Source: Kappaphycus alvarezii
Lineage: Eukaryota > Rhodophyta > Florideophyceae > Gigartinales > Solieriaceae
Assembly: GCA_002205965.3 (NCBI GenBank)
Contig: NADL03000002.1
Coordinates: forward strand, 682,001-746,000
Direction of reading: 5' to 3'
Length of the DNA: 64,000 nt
Made by a program: the position numbers and the translations under genes. Of the stretch, positions 21,355-32,157 are shown in pieces. The first letter of the stretch is position 1; each line of letters opens with the position of its first letter. A model generated the notes under the pieces. It was not told the origin of the DNA. It saw nothing but the letters and a program-made list of their open reading frames with translations, and searched no databases.

Positions 21355-22502
21355 CTACCAATCGTCTTTCTGTACACAAATCGTCTGACTAAACACCTTA
21401 AAGCCAGAAGTCTCCGCTAGCAAGTGATCTTTCGAACAATTGCGGAACAAGTAAAGATGGCAACGGACGCAAAGGCCATACCGGCCTCGTTTTGGTATTC
21501 TGCGACGGCTTTTTCCGGTTGCAAGTAATGCAGCAAGAACCCAATACTTGTAGTTCAAAAACCAGATCAGACCCACAACTCTGACAAGTGCGAGGATTAG
21601 GGTACGGGGAGGGACTCGTTGGCCAGATTGGCTGCCCACCAAAATCATAGCGCAGAATGTGGCCGGGGGCACGCTGAATCCGCTCTTGAACGACTCAAAG
21701 TGACTCCTCTCTGCGGACACCTCCTCGTCTTGTTCTGCGGCCCAGGTCTCAGAAGCGTGCTGGCAGATAGTGACTTCTCCTCTTCATTGTACATGCGTAA
21801 TAAACGGTCTACATAAGAGTCCTGAACGAGCGGATGAGAATGATTGCGGCTCGTCCGCGACCTCAACGTAGTATGCGAAAAGGTAGGTTGCGATGAATTA
21901 GCTCGATAGTCGCGTCCGATTGCTCCTGCTCAGGACTGGTCTCATGACTTTCAGAAGTGGAAGGCAGAATAGAAGAGGACTTCGGGCTACACTTTTTCGC
22001 TGTCACACACACACGTTACAAGCATGTGATTCAAGGCGCTGCGCAGCCTGGGTCACCTGAGCTTGTAACGAGAGAAGTTCCAGGTCATCAGCGAGGTCGG
22101 AGTGCGTGGTGGAGCTCACTTCAGAATCGGTATCCCAGTCAATCGACGCTGCGTGCCCATCTACATGTACCTCCGCGCTGCCATCTGGTTCTTGTTGTTG
22201 GGCAGTTTGAGTGAGCTTGTCGACTTTGCAAACTCTGATAGCGTACCATGACGATTTTTGTTGACTGCATGTGATCTTGTTGCAGCCGAAAGGTAAATGA
22301 CTCGCTCGAGGTGATGAGTGTGGGGTGCAAAGGCCTGCAGGACGCATAGGCGGGTCTGGGAACAAATGGGACACAGGGGTATGTTGGGACGTACGTCAGG
22401 TGGAAATATGGGGATGCCACCGATGTGAGTGTCGTACCATGTGCCGTGGAAGGACTCCCAAGGAGCTGAGGCGTAACCGATGACCACAGATTGGTTGCGC
22501 AT
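21355..22502 (-). CDS. PDCD2/TSR4-like protein
   Basis: The family (yeast Tsr4, human PDCD2/PDCD2L) is a dedicated chaperone of ribosomal protein uS5 (Rps2) in the cytosol. The N-terminal part, from ATG 22502, shows VVIGYASAPWESF, IGGIPIF, LCPICSQTRLCVLQAFAP and ERVIYL. One frame over, FGCNKITCSQQKSSWYAIRV follows, then an acidic linker. The C-terminal PDCD2_C domain reads SHFESF, then QERIQRAPGHILRYDFGGQP, RTCQSCGSDLVFELQVL, EAGMAFASVAIFTC and a final NCSKDH segment to the stop at 21355. Paired CxxC motifs are kept. Several frame changes are needed, again mostly -1. It is convergent with the ORP gene, 100 bp apart. Confidence 0.75.
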
Positions 22503-22722
22503 GGTTCTGTGGCATTTTGCGGAGGAGATGAGCGGGGAATGGGTAATTCGTGAGGAGGACGACGTCGACGACGGCCGGGATGCAGTGGTTCACGACCAAA
22601 GTTTCTGATAAAAACAGGGGATTACTACCATGTGCTTGGTTTGGAATGGCAGCTAATTTGTCAGCTGTGCTCTGTTTTCATAGCTATACATAATTTTACT
22701 GTACTGTACTATACTGTACTGT
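22503..22722. other. PDCD2-like upstream region ending in the copia target
   Basis: Ends with ACTGTACTGTACTATACTGTACTGT (about 22697-22722), a palindrome-family array in which the first copia element inserted. No gene. Confidence 0.6.
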
Positions 22723-23255
22723 TGTTGAGCATATGCGCAGACACGCAAGTAACACATAACCAATCCGGATTGCAGAAGCGCGGATCTGGAGAAAGCAGTG
22801 CACCAAAGATCGCATGAAAGGGACACACAATTCAGTACGCAGGATTGAGCACAAGCGACCGATGCAGCACTATGGGTGAATGCATACCAACAGCAAACAT
22901 GAGCGTAAGGCATGAAGGAAAGCTATAGCAAAGCGGAAGGCAAGCAGAGCAATGGGATGCAAGCGAGGAAAGCAACCAAAGCGCACACAGACACGGACTG
23001 GGACGAAAGAGCAATATAGCGTAAGTGAATGCAGAGCGGAACAGGCAAGGGAATGCAGAAGCACAAACCATAGCGGTAGTGATTAGAACTCTACATAAAG
23101 GGTTAGGAATAGCGGCTGACCGAGGAAAGACGGGATAAGCACGCCGGCAACTTGATGCCGATTAACATTGCCTCCGCTCACCTCTACCCTCTGCTATCCA
23201 ACAGTACCGCCATTACAGCTATCTCTTTTTCCCCTCCGCAGCCGGCCAATCAACA
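22723..23255 (+). repeat. Copia element 1, 5' LTR
   Basis: TGTTGAGCATATGC to CCAATCAACA. CTACATAAAGGG (about 23091) is a possible TATA-like box, followed by GGAATAGCGG and a small hairpin, CGGC-loop-GCCG (23145-23160). This block is conserved in the other copia LTRs here and would lie near the transcript start. Confidence 0.9.
23145..23160 (+). promoter_or_regulatory. Conserved LTR hairpin (element 1)
   Basis: CGGC, loop AACTTGAT, GCCG. The same stem and an ACTTG-type loop occur in the 3' LTR (28504-28519), in element 2 on the other strand (30026-30040, 35141-35155) and in the LTR relic at 28804-28818. GAATAGCGG lies 20-40 bp upstream each time. Confidence 0.6.
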
Positions 23256-23258
23256 GTT

Positions 23259-24574
23259 ATGGGCCCAGAGGGTCTAGAGTCTCCAGAGAGGCGCCTTCTC
23301 CATGCACCTCGTCTAGCGCCGAATAAGGATAAGTACTACTATCGGAGCGATGTGAGAATGTGGATGAGGCGCGTTCGAGTATTCGCAAACGGGGGTGACA
23401 GCAGAGCAAAAGGCGTGGCAAATGGGCTGGGCCACACGTTGCATGCGGCAATGGATCTATGTTATCGACGAGTACTCGACGCCGAGATTCAGGATGGGCG
23501 TATAGTGCTCGACTCGGAAGATGACATAATGTCTTTTGAGGACCAGAAAAGGGTTGTTGAACAGATGCTACTTGCAGTGGCTAAAGACTCCCCGACGGAT
23601 GCTGCAAAGAGGATGATCGCGCTCGGGCGCAAGGTATTCAGTTGTCGCAGGTTTAAGAATGAAGACTTTAGAACGTTCGCAGAGCGATTTAGGGGTGTTG
23701 CCCAAGCTCATATGAACTGTTTTCGGCACGTTCCTACTGAGCAGGAGAAACAACAAACTGCACTAATAATATTGGAGAACTCCCAATTACCTGACACTAT
23801 TTACAACAATTTGCTTAGCTTACTGATTGCCAAGAAAGATGACAACCCTTGCATGACGGGACAAACTGCAGCCTCTTTCTATGTCGAGCATGCAAACGTG
23901 GTCAAGAATGACATATCGCAGATCAAGATGCATTAGGCAAGGTCATAGATAACCGCAAATCATTAGAGCAGGGTATCAAGACAGAATTAGAGTTGGCTAT
24001 GACATCTCTCAGTCGCATTGAAAGAACTATCACAACAGCTGGATCTCGAGCTAACAAGCGGGGAGAAAACGACGAGATCAATTTTACATTTGGACTTGAC
24101 GACGCAATTGCAGCGCTTAAGAACATTAGGTCAAGTGAAGTCGACTCAAGCAGACGCAACTACAATTATGATCACACAACTCGCAATGGACTTCAAATTG
24201 GATCAATGATGGGCAGCGGCTACCAATACAACGAACAAGTGGACACCGACCACAACAGCAGGTATATTACCCCGGGAACGGGCGCGAAGGTAAATACAAG
24301 ATGTCACGCGTGCAATGGGATTAACCACTGGGCCGGCGACCCACAGTGCCCACTTTACGGCAAAGGTCGCAAGGACTCCAGGATAGCAAAGCCCGACAGA
24401 GGAGCACACACTGAAAGCAGCATTGACTTGCGCAACAGAATCACGACGAACCGGAACGGCTATGGATCTAACCAGGCTAAAAGCGTCAAATTCAGCGGCA
24501 ACCATAACCCAGACAGGCAAGAACACGCTCAGCGCAGCAAGTCACTACCGCCGCCGCAGTTCCTTAGCAATTAA
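23259..24574 (+). CDS. Copia element 1 Gag
   Basis: Starts MGPEG, overlapping the PBS. The capsid part (23259-23936) has a charged, helical pattern including DPSTDAAKR-like and EQEKQQTALIIL segments shared with element 2 Gag. A -1 frame change near 23925 joins it to the second part (23993-24574), whose nucleocapsid knuckle is CHACNGINHWAGDPQC (CxxC, H, C spacing), then basic. It would coat the RNA genome and form the particle. Compared with element 2 the same domain order and the same knuckle plus CPLYGKG are kept. Confidence 0.8.
23260..23272 (+). promoter_or_regulatory. Copia primer-binding site
   Basis: TGGGCCCAGAGGG, 4 bp after the LTR end, is identical in element 2 (35018-35030, minus strand) with the same spacing. 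It would pair with a tRNA ending CCCUCUGGGCCCA. It is not the TGGTATCAGAGC initiator-Met type used by most plant copia elements. The gag ATG (23259-23261) overlaps its first bases. Confidence 0.65.
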
Positions 24575-24578
24575 GCAC

Positions 24579-26119
24579 ATGGAATATTGTAACCCGGTCT
24601 ACGACCCGGGAGCTCCGCGCTCCATAGGAGGCATCAACGATGCAGCCAGATTCTGCGATGTTACGGAAATTGATCTATGCGTATTGCCGCTCCAGGAACG
24701 GTACATGCACGGTTGGGGGGAGGCTTGTCATGACACAAGGCCAGTGGTCGGTACTTGGCAGATTACTGTGTTAGACATAAACTCCAAACCTTGCACCCTT
24801 TGCTTCGACTTAATTGAAGGGTGCTCGGTACTGGTAGTAGGACTCGATGTCGCCAAATACTCCACACAGGATAACAGGTCGGACACATCAACGTTGCAAA
24901 TACAGAGACCAACAGACAGATCAACCAGAGTGTTTAACACTTACATATCTGAGGACAAAATGAACCCAATGGTGGAGAGAATGCGTATAGAACTTCTACC
25001 AAGAGCTACAACATGCATCAATAGCCTCATGTCATCGCAGCTACAGAGCTCCGCAAGAAGGGACCCAAGGGTATTCGCCAAAAGAATTCACAGAGCAACC
25101 CACGCCACGCTGGCGCAAGTTAAGGACCTCTGCACACAAGAGGATGTCTGGAGCCCGGAGCTGCAGCGTGCCGTGGAAGAAGTGAATAATGCCTGCGACA
25201 TATGCGCTGGGTCCGGCAGGCCTCAACCCAGCAAGAAGGTGTCCCTCACACACGTCAACCAAGCATTCAACTCGGAGGTGCAAGCGGACCTTTGTTTTGC
25301 GCATGTGAAGGGTAAAAAGTGCACTATATTTCTTGCTACAGACACAGGCACAGGACTTTCGGAAGGGGGAATTACAGCCTCGCAAAACGTGGATACCTTG
25401 TGTAAGCTTTTGGAGAACGCATGGGTCCTGAGGCACGGCGCACCCATCGCATTTTCTTCTGACGATGAGTACAATCGAGGATCGTTACGAAATTGCATGG
25501 ATATGAACAGCATAGCATTTAAACCACGACCGACACGGCGTCACAACAAGACAGGCATCATCGAGCGGAAAGTGCAAACTGTCAAGTCGGTCATGGCGAA
25601 GCTCGATAAGGAAACATCGAGCGGGGATGCCGACGATGTCGTAGCCCGAGCAATATTCCTCTTAAATCTCTTCTCAGGCTCTAAGCTACTTAGCTCCTTT
25701 CAGCTTGTGCGTGGATACCAGCCCTCCGTCCTCGGTATCCCCGCCAGCAGGGTCCCACAGTCACTACTTGATGCACACATCGAGCAGACGGCAACTCGAG
25801 CACTGCAGCGGGCATTACATACCAACCTACCCAACACACCAATGCTGCAGCATATCAGGTCGGTGATGATGTCTGGGTGTGGTACTCATCTTCCAAAGGC
25901 AACAAAAGGGATGAATGGATCAAGGCAAAAGTAGCACACTTGTACGATCACTACATGGAGGTCCGTCGCTACAGCAATGGGAAGCTCGCCCGAGGACCCC
26001 TCATGCGGCCAGCATACGAGGACCTCAGACTCTCCTCACAGTCTGCACTCACCGAAGAACTGATGAAGAGCACGATCGCAGATGATGATAGCAATTTAGT
26101 GGACGAGGGGGAGAAATGA
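24579..26119 (+). CDS. Copia element 1 protease and integrase
   Basis: The protease active site reads YDPGAPRS where element 2 has YDTGSPRS. The D-T-G triad has become D-P-G, probably inactivating. The integrase zinc finger is split as HRATH (about residue 220 of the long frame) and CDIC. Catalytic residues are the Asp in QADLCF, the Asp in FSSDDEYN and the Glu in GIIERK, followed by an SFQLVRGYQPSVLG block. A -1 change near 25880 leads to a C-terminal part with VWYSSSKGNKRDEW and MRPAYED. Integrase inserts the cDNA, and here it apparently chose an ACTGT palindrome centre. Confidence 0.8.
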
Positions 26120-26317
26120 CAGGAAGCAATGCGACTCGTCAACCAAATGTCAACACACTCATGTCTACGCAAAGCAGAAACGAGCATGACACATGCGTAC
26201 TAGACGTTGGGATCAATGCGGCAGTGGGACCCAACAAAGATTACAAGCAACTCAGCCAAATGATGCCCGCGCGATATTGGGAAGAGCCACACAGAACCTA
26301 GTAATGCACCACAACCG

Positions 26318-27976
26318 ATGCAGGAACTCGAATCCGATAAAGCTCGTGTACTTGAAGACATCTACCAGCAAATAGGGTCAAGGCAAGTCACTAAACGAGA
26401 GATACAATTTGCACCATCTTGGATTACGGATCAAGTATACAGGAAAGAATTCGACGATAACTGGGCGACAGCATTCCAAGAAATCAACGAACATGAGCTC
26501 GATACAGACGTTAACGTTATACGTTCGCATGTGGTTTACAAAGTCAAGACAGACGAATCAGGTACGAGGAAACTGAAAGCATGACTCTGCCCACACGGGA
26601 ACGAAGATGACGAGAAGGATAAAATACGGAAGGACTCAGCGAACGCCCAACTTAGTATCGTGAGACTGCTACTTTCGTTGGTGACATTCTTGGACTTCAT
26701 GGTCTGGACAGCCGACATTACAGGTGCGTATTTGCAAAGTGGACCCATAAGGAGAGCATGTACGTAAGACCACCACGGGAGTGGCACCACGCGAATTGCT
26801 ACAGGAAAGGGGTACTATGGAAACCCCTAAAGCTCCCTTATGGATAGTCGAGGCAGGACGACAATGGATGATCGTAATCGAGGAATGGATGCTGAATGAC
26901 GGTGGACTAGAGCACGTATTCGGCATAAGCCAACTCTTTGTCAGAGGAGACGATTCAGGGAAAATACGACTGCTAGTAGCGAAGCTCACTGATGACTTCT
27001 TGGCAGCAGGACTGAAGGAGGACTTGGATAGGTTCTTCGCGAGCATGCAGCAGCGGTTTGAGATCGGGATGATAAACAAAGGGTCTCAATTCGTATTCGG
27101 CGGATGCGAAATCAGAGTGGAGCGCGACGGAAGCATACAGCTCTCCATGTCAGAGTATTGGAAGTGCATAAAACCCATCACACTGACAAGGCTTAGACGC
27201 AAAGCAAGAGATTCAATGGCCACAGCTGCAGAGATACAGCAATACAGAGCATTAGCAGGAACACTTCTTTATCTCGGGAATGGTACATTACTGCAGGCAT
27301 CTTACGTGGTGTCATTGATGCAGCAACGAGTCAATAGACTCAAAGTGGAACATTTGGTCAAGGCGAATACCATGTTGGCGGAACTACGTAACCTAAGCTC
27401 TACAGTGCGCTACCCAAAGGTGAGAAATGCGACAAATGTTTGCCTGTTTTCACTATCAGATGCATCGCATGCAAAGGACCGAGAATACGGCCAAAGCGGG
27501 ATATTGATCGGCATGCTGGCCCGCAGCGGGGTCAATGGCAAAGACATATTTCACTTGGTAGATTGATCATCCCATAAGCAGCACCGGATCAGCCATTGTT
27601 CGTACGGTGCAGAGATTCTTGCAGCAGCCACAGCAGACGACAGGGGCTATTATATGAAAGAAGCTATCAACACGCTATTTACTCGAACGCCAGTTAGACA
27701 TGATTGAACGTCGACTCGAAGGGTCTATGGGATACTATAACTACACTGCATGAAGGACGAGAGTATAAGTTGAGGCAAACCGTGCAGCGTATCAGAGACA
27801 GCTTTGAAAGTGGTGAGACTAACGTACTGCGATGGATGCCAGGCCACATGAACATATCTGACGCACTCACAAAGTTTAACCCGCAAATGTATAGGATGTT
27901 AGACAAGGTCTGCCTCACTGGACAACTCAACCTCGAACTGGAATGCGGGAAGATGATGGATAGTGAAACATGGTAG
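26318..27976 (+). CDS. Copia element 1 reverse transcriptase and RNase H
   Basis: The RT fingers region lies in 26318-26584. The palm D is in TADITGAYLQSGP (about 26710), followed by VEAGRQWMIVIEEWML. The catalytic box is AKLTDDFLAAG (about 26980), with L-T-D-D in place of the usual Y-V-D-D. Element 2 has KLSDDFL at the same place, so this is a lineage trait rather than damage. RNase H starts LFSLSDASHAK (about 27450), continues with SYGAEILAAAT (about 27600), then VDSKGLWDTI and WMPGHMNISDALTKFNP (about 27835-27880). Several frame changes interrupt it. Confidence 0.8.
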
Positions 27977-28068
27977 CGGCCTGATCTGAAACAAATCAGA
28001 CATGCAACAGCGAGCACATCAAGCGCCGACGGAAGCATGAACGAGTCGTCTCTGCAGAAGCTTTGAGA

Positions 28069-28081
28069 CGACTGGGGGGGA
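28069..28081 (+). promoter_or_regulatory. Copia polypurine tract
   Basis: GACTGGGGGGGA directly before the 3' LTR TGTTGA. Element 2 has GACTGGGGGGG at the equivalent place (about 30316-30325, minus strand). Confidence 0.75.
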
Positions 28082-28613
28082 TGTTGAGCATATGCGCAGA
28101 CACGCAAGTAACACATAACCTATCTGGATTGCAGAAGCGCGGATCTGGAGAAAGCAGTGCACCAAAGATCGCATGAAAGGGACACACAATTCAGTACGCA
28201 GGATTGAGCACAAGCGACCGATGCAGCACTATGGGTGAATGCATACCAACAGCAAACATGAGCGTAAGGCATGAAGGAAAGCTATAGCAAAGCGGAAGGC
28301 AAGCAGAGCAATGGGATGCAAGCGAGGAAAGAAACCAAAGCGCACACATACACGGATTGGGACGAAAGAGCAATATAGCGTAAGTGAATGCAGAGCGGAA
28401 CAGGCAAGGGAATGCAGAAGCACAAACCATAGCGGTAGCGATTAGAACTCTACATAAAGGGTTAGGAATAGCGGCTGACCGAGGAAAGACGGGATAAGCA
28501 CGCCGGCAACTTGATGCCGATTAACATTGCTCCGCTCACCTCTACCCTCTGCTATCCAACAGTACCGCCATTACAGCTATCTCTTTTTCCCCTCCGCAGC
28601 CGGCCAATCAACA
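28082..28613 (+). repeat. Copia element 1, 3' LTR
   Basis: 532 bp, nearly identical to 22723-23255. Seen differences include CCAATCCGG against CCTATCTGG, CAGACACGGACT against CATACACGGATT, and one missing C near 28531. Confidence 0.93.
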
Positions 28614-28692
28614 ACTGTACAGTAAGTGAACACTGTAACGGTTCAGAAAACATGAGTGAACTTATATACTGTACTGTACAGTACTGTTGTAA
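28614..28692. repeat. Palindrome cluster between copia copies
   Basis: ACTGTACAGTAAGTG (right half of element 1's target) and ATACTGTACTGTACAGTACTGT (28667-28687). No gene. Confidence 0.7.
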
Positions 28693-28990
28693 CAGTTCTG
28701 AACTCTAGAGGCCCGCAGGGAGGTGTTAGTGCTGTAGGTTTAGCTCACTGGTATTTTGCTGCAGAGGGAAGAGTCTCAACGGATTGGGGAAGGCAAGGTG
28801 ATTCGGCACAAGTCGCCGGCGTGCTGCCTCTCTCCTCCCTCAGGTCAGCCGCTATTCTAGAGTTTATACAGACAATCAACAGTCCTCCCTCGATCTACTC
28901 ATCGCTAATTGCTTTGCCATTGCTACGGCCATTGCCATTGCCATCTCGCCAGCTGCATTCATAGTCTCTGCATTCCAATGTCATTCCTGA
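28688..28990 (-). repeat. Third copia LTR relic
   Basis: Begins TGTAACAG immediately after ACTGT. It contains TCGGCACAAGTCGCCGGC (28803-28820) and CCGCTATTCTAGAG (about 28849), the same block as in both full copia LTRs, then GCATTC words as in element 2. The far end could not be fixed. It is a solo or truncated LTR in the same orientation as element 2. Confidence 0.55.
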
Positions 28991-29914
28991 ATCATGCCCA
29001 TAAATGCTTGCGTTCCGATCAATATGAGTCCGCCCGTGTAGCTATGCTGCGATAGTTCTCCTTTGCTCCTGCGTTCGCTCTTCAGCTGTGCTCCCCGCGG
29101 TCACTCTTCCAATGCGTCTGCATTCACCATGCTATCCTGATAACATTCAAGGCGCCAAGTATGCAGTGATTTCATAAGCCTATACGATCATACGTTGCAA
29201 ATGAGCGCGTTTCAAGCTCGTACCCTTTAGCTTCTGCCCTTTCATGCCGATCGATGCATTCTGTAATCTGGATCTACTGTATGCTGTGCTTTTGTAGTGC
29301 ATTCGCGTGTCCATTCAACTTTACAGCGTTAGAATTTCTGGTGTCTATCCGACCAAGCACTGTCCTCATATGAGGCACACTTTGTCCTCATATGAGGACA
29401 ATTTCCGTTACATTTGGAAAGGCAAATGTTTTGGAAGCCCGAAATTTTTACTGGAAAAAAGGTTTATTATGTTCAGTTACAGTACAGTAATTTTTACTGT
29501 ACATGCGCCCTCGTTTCTAAACCCCCACGATAATACAAACTATGTTTCCTTCCAAAATGAAGCCGTTTTCACAACTTCTTGCGAAGCGGAAGCTGGTGAG
29601 GGAAAACTGGTCTAGCCTTCACCGAGGTCAACAATCTTGAAAAGTTTGTTTTGAATCGGAACTAAACTAATGCGGAGGACAAGAAATGCGCTGAGGTAAA
29701 AAAATTTGTATTGAAAAAGAAGTGCTAAAAGTAGTCCTCATATGAGGACAACGGTCCAATAGACACTAGGTATTGTACAGTTTGTACTGTAAGAACAGTC
29801 GGGGCCCGTGAATGGCCTGCAATGATTTGTGCCCTAAATTGCCAAGTGGTAGTACTGCTGTACAGTAATGTGAGCCAGGTAATACAGTGGCTACCGTCTG
29901 CTGTACTGTACTGT
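28991..29914. other. Spacer between copia elements, with palindromes
   Basis: No gene recognised. It holds CCTCATATGAGG palindromes at 29363-29375, 29383-29400 and 29734-29749, palindrome-family words at 29478-29500 and 29862-29914, and homopolymer runs. It ends in TACTGTACTGT, the left half of element 2's target. Confidence 0.55.
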
Positions 29915-30315
29915 TGTCAAGTTCTGTGATAGACTGGAAAGCCACCACGCTTGATTGGTTAGCTGATTGGAGAGGGGTAGGAATCGCTCGGATATAAGGG
30001 GGTTACAGAAGAAATAATGGTCGATCGGCACAAGTCGCCGACCGGCTGCCTTCCCCATCCTAGGGGAAGGCCCGCTATTCTATCCTTTAATACTCACGCG
30101 CGCTACCTCGCCGACTCTCTGCTGGCTACATCACATACTTTGCATTCGCGCTGCGCTACATTGTTTTGACCGAATGCACTCCTGCATTCGTTCCCCCCTT
30201 TGTCATTGTGAATAGCGGCGTTAACTTCCATTCAATACATTCCAAACACGTAAGCTTGACCTTTGGCTACCCTCTCGCCACGAGTTACAGCTGTCAATCA
30301 ATGACATAACTCACA
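29915..30315 (-). repeat. Copia element 2, 3' LTR
   Basis: On the plus strand it reads TGTCAAGTTCTG to ATAACTCACA. It contains the shared hairpin (30026-30040) and CCGCTATTCTATCC, and several GCATTC words. The polypurine tract (plus-strand CCCCCCCAGTC) follows at 30316. Confidence 0.88.
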
Positions 30316-30559
30316 CCCCCCCAGTCGCCAAAGCTCCCATGCGTTGCGACTCTCACTTGAGGTTCTCACTGCGATACATTCTCACCTAGAAATCACGTCT
30401 TCGTGTGGCTACCAAATCCTTATCCACCATCTTTGTTCCGTCCAAATCGATACCCAGGACCCCCGACGTACATGTCTTGTTTAATCTCTCCTACATGTTC
30501 ATGTTCCTTTTCGTGAGAGCGTCAGCGAGATTGTCGTGTACCGGGATCCAACGTATGAT

Positions 30560-31760
30560 GTTGGTTTCCTTGCTCTCGAAGCTGTTTCTGATACGCTGCA
30601 CCGTCTGTCTCAACCGATACTCTTTGCCTCGTGCAAAGACGTAATAGTATCCCACAACGCCCTGGAGTCCACATTCAGTTCAAGCTTGACCGGAGTCGCT
30701 GGAAATAATGTGTTGATCGCCACTTTCATGTAGTAACCACGATCATCTCCAGTCGCTGCGGCCAAAATCTCAGCTCCGTATGACAATGGCTGATCCGGTT
30801 CTGCTTGTGAGAGCTCCAATCGATGACATGGAATATGTCTGACCTTTTCTTCCATGACGAGCTAACATCCCGATTACTAACCCGGTTTGCCCGTAATCAC
30901 GGTCCCTCGGATGTGCCGCGTCTGATAACGCATAGTACTACGTCATGCGGGCTCTTGACGAAAGGATATGTGATTTGTGGGCTCATTTCCTGAGGTCTCT
31001 AACCATTTGATTTGCCTCGACCAAATGCCCCCGTCAGCCTTCCAAGCTTCTGTTGCATTAAAGAAACGACGTATGACGCTTGTGGCAAAACGACATTACC
31101 CAGATACAATAGGGTCCCAGCTAAACTCCTGTATTGGAGAATCTCCCGAGCGCTCGCGAGCGCGCCCCTATCTTTCTGCGTGTCCGTGTCATACTGATTC
31201 TTTCATAAGCTTCCAGTATGTATCCATGACAATCGCACGCTTCCGTCCTCCCTGTGTTCGATGTCACAACCGCCGAATGCGTACCATTAACGATCTTACC
31301 TACTTTGAATCTTTCTCGAAGTCTCGTCATGAAATGATTAATATCGGTAGGCTTACCTGCGACCAAGAAGTCATCACTCAGCTTGGCAACCAACAGCAGG
31401 ATCTTACCTTCATCATTCGTCGAACGAACAGCTGGCTAACCCCATACACTCTCCTCATACCTTTAGCCGTGAGCATCCAATTCTCGATGGTAATCATCCA
31501 TTGCCTTCCCACCTCCACGATTCGTATGGTAATTTGGTGAGTCCAGAGTATCCCCTTTCCTGCGCCATAGCGCATACACCATTCCTTTGGAGGTCTTACG
31601 TAAATATCCCGATCTATTGGACCGCTCTGTAGATAGGCGCCTTTGATATCAGCAGTCTTAATATTGAATTGGAGGAATGTCACTAGGCTGAGCAATAGAC
31701 GGATAATAAAGTTGAGCGTTAGCGGAGTCCTTTCTTATATTGTCCTTCTCCTGGTCTGGC
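30560..31760 (-). pseudogene. Copia element 2 RT and RNase H remnant
   Basis: TADIKGAYLQSGPIDRDIYV (about 31610-31670) is the palm motif with the catalytic Asp. VEVGRQWMITIENWML follows, then KLSDDFLVAG (about 31370), the lineage's variant catalytic box. RNase H remnants SYGAEILAAATGDDRGYYMK and VDSRALWDTI lie at 30640-30790. Many stops separate the blocks. Confidence 0.7.
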
Positions 31761-32157
31761 CTTTAGCTTTCTTAGACCCTCTTCGTCTGTTTTAACCTTA
31801 TAAACGACGTGCGAGGTCAGGATATTAGCGTCGTCAGGAACTTCATTTTCTCTACCTGTGTATATGCATCTACCCAATTGGACGAATGCTCGGAGTCGAA
31901 AGCCTCATCGAGGATCCAAGCGGGTGCGAACTCAGCTTATGACCTGATACTTGCTGCGATCCTACCTGCTCATGCATTTGATCTAATATCATTGGCTTCA
32001 TCGACTCCAGCATCTTAGAAGTCTCCGAGGACCGACAATGTCGGACAGTTGCCGATCGATGTCCATTCTCGCGTGTTTGTCATCAACTGCCATCGCTTTG
32101 TCCGCTTCGAGGATCCCCTTACTTCATGCGTTCCTTTTGCCGCGCGAATGCCTGTGT

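Larger units (their letters stand above)
22723..28613 (+). mobile_element. Structurally complete Ty1/copia retrotransposon (element 1)
   Basis: 5,891 bp. Two LTRs of 533 and 532 bp differ at only a handful of sites plus one 1-bp gap. Each begins TGTTGA and ends TCAACA. A 5-bp ACTGT duplication flanks the element (22718-22722 and 28614-28618). A PBS starts 4 bp after the 5' LTR, and a G-rich polypurine tract precedes the 3' LTR. Domain order is Gag, protease, integrase, RT, RNase H, the copia order. Near-identical LTRs imply recent insertion. The coding region has several frame changes and the protease motif has mutated, so activity is doubtful as written. Confidence 0.93.

Noticed and set aside
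29276..29280. ACTGT as the right-hand duplication of the third copia LTR relic
   Set aside because: The bases before it (GGATCT) do not end in CA, so the LTR end is not there. The relic's right boundary stays open.
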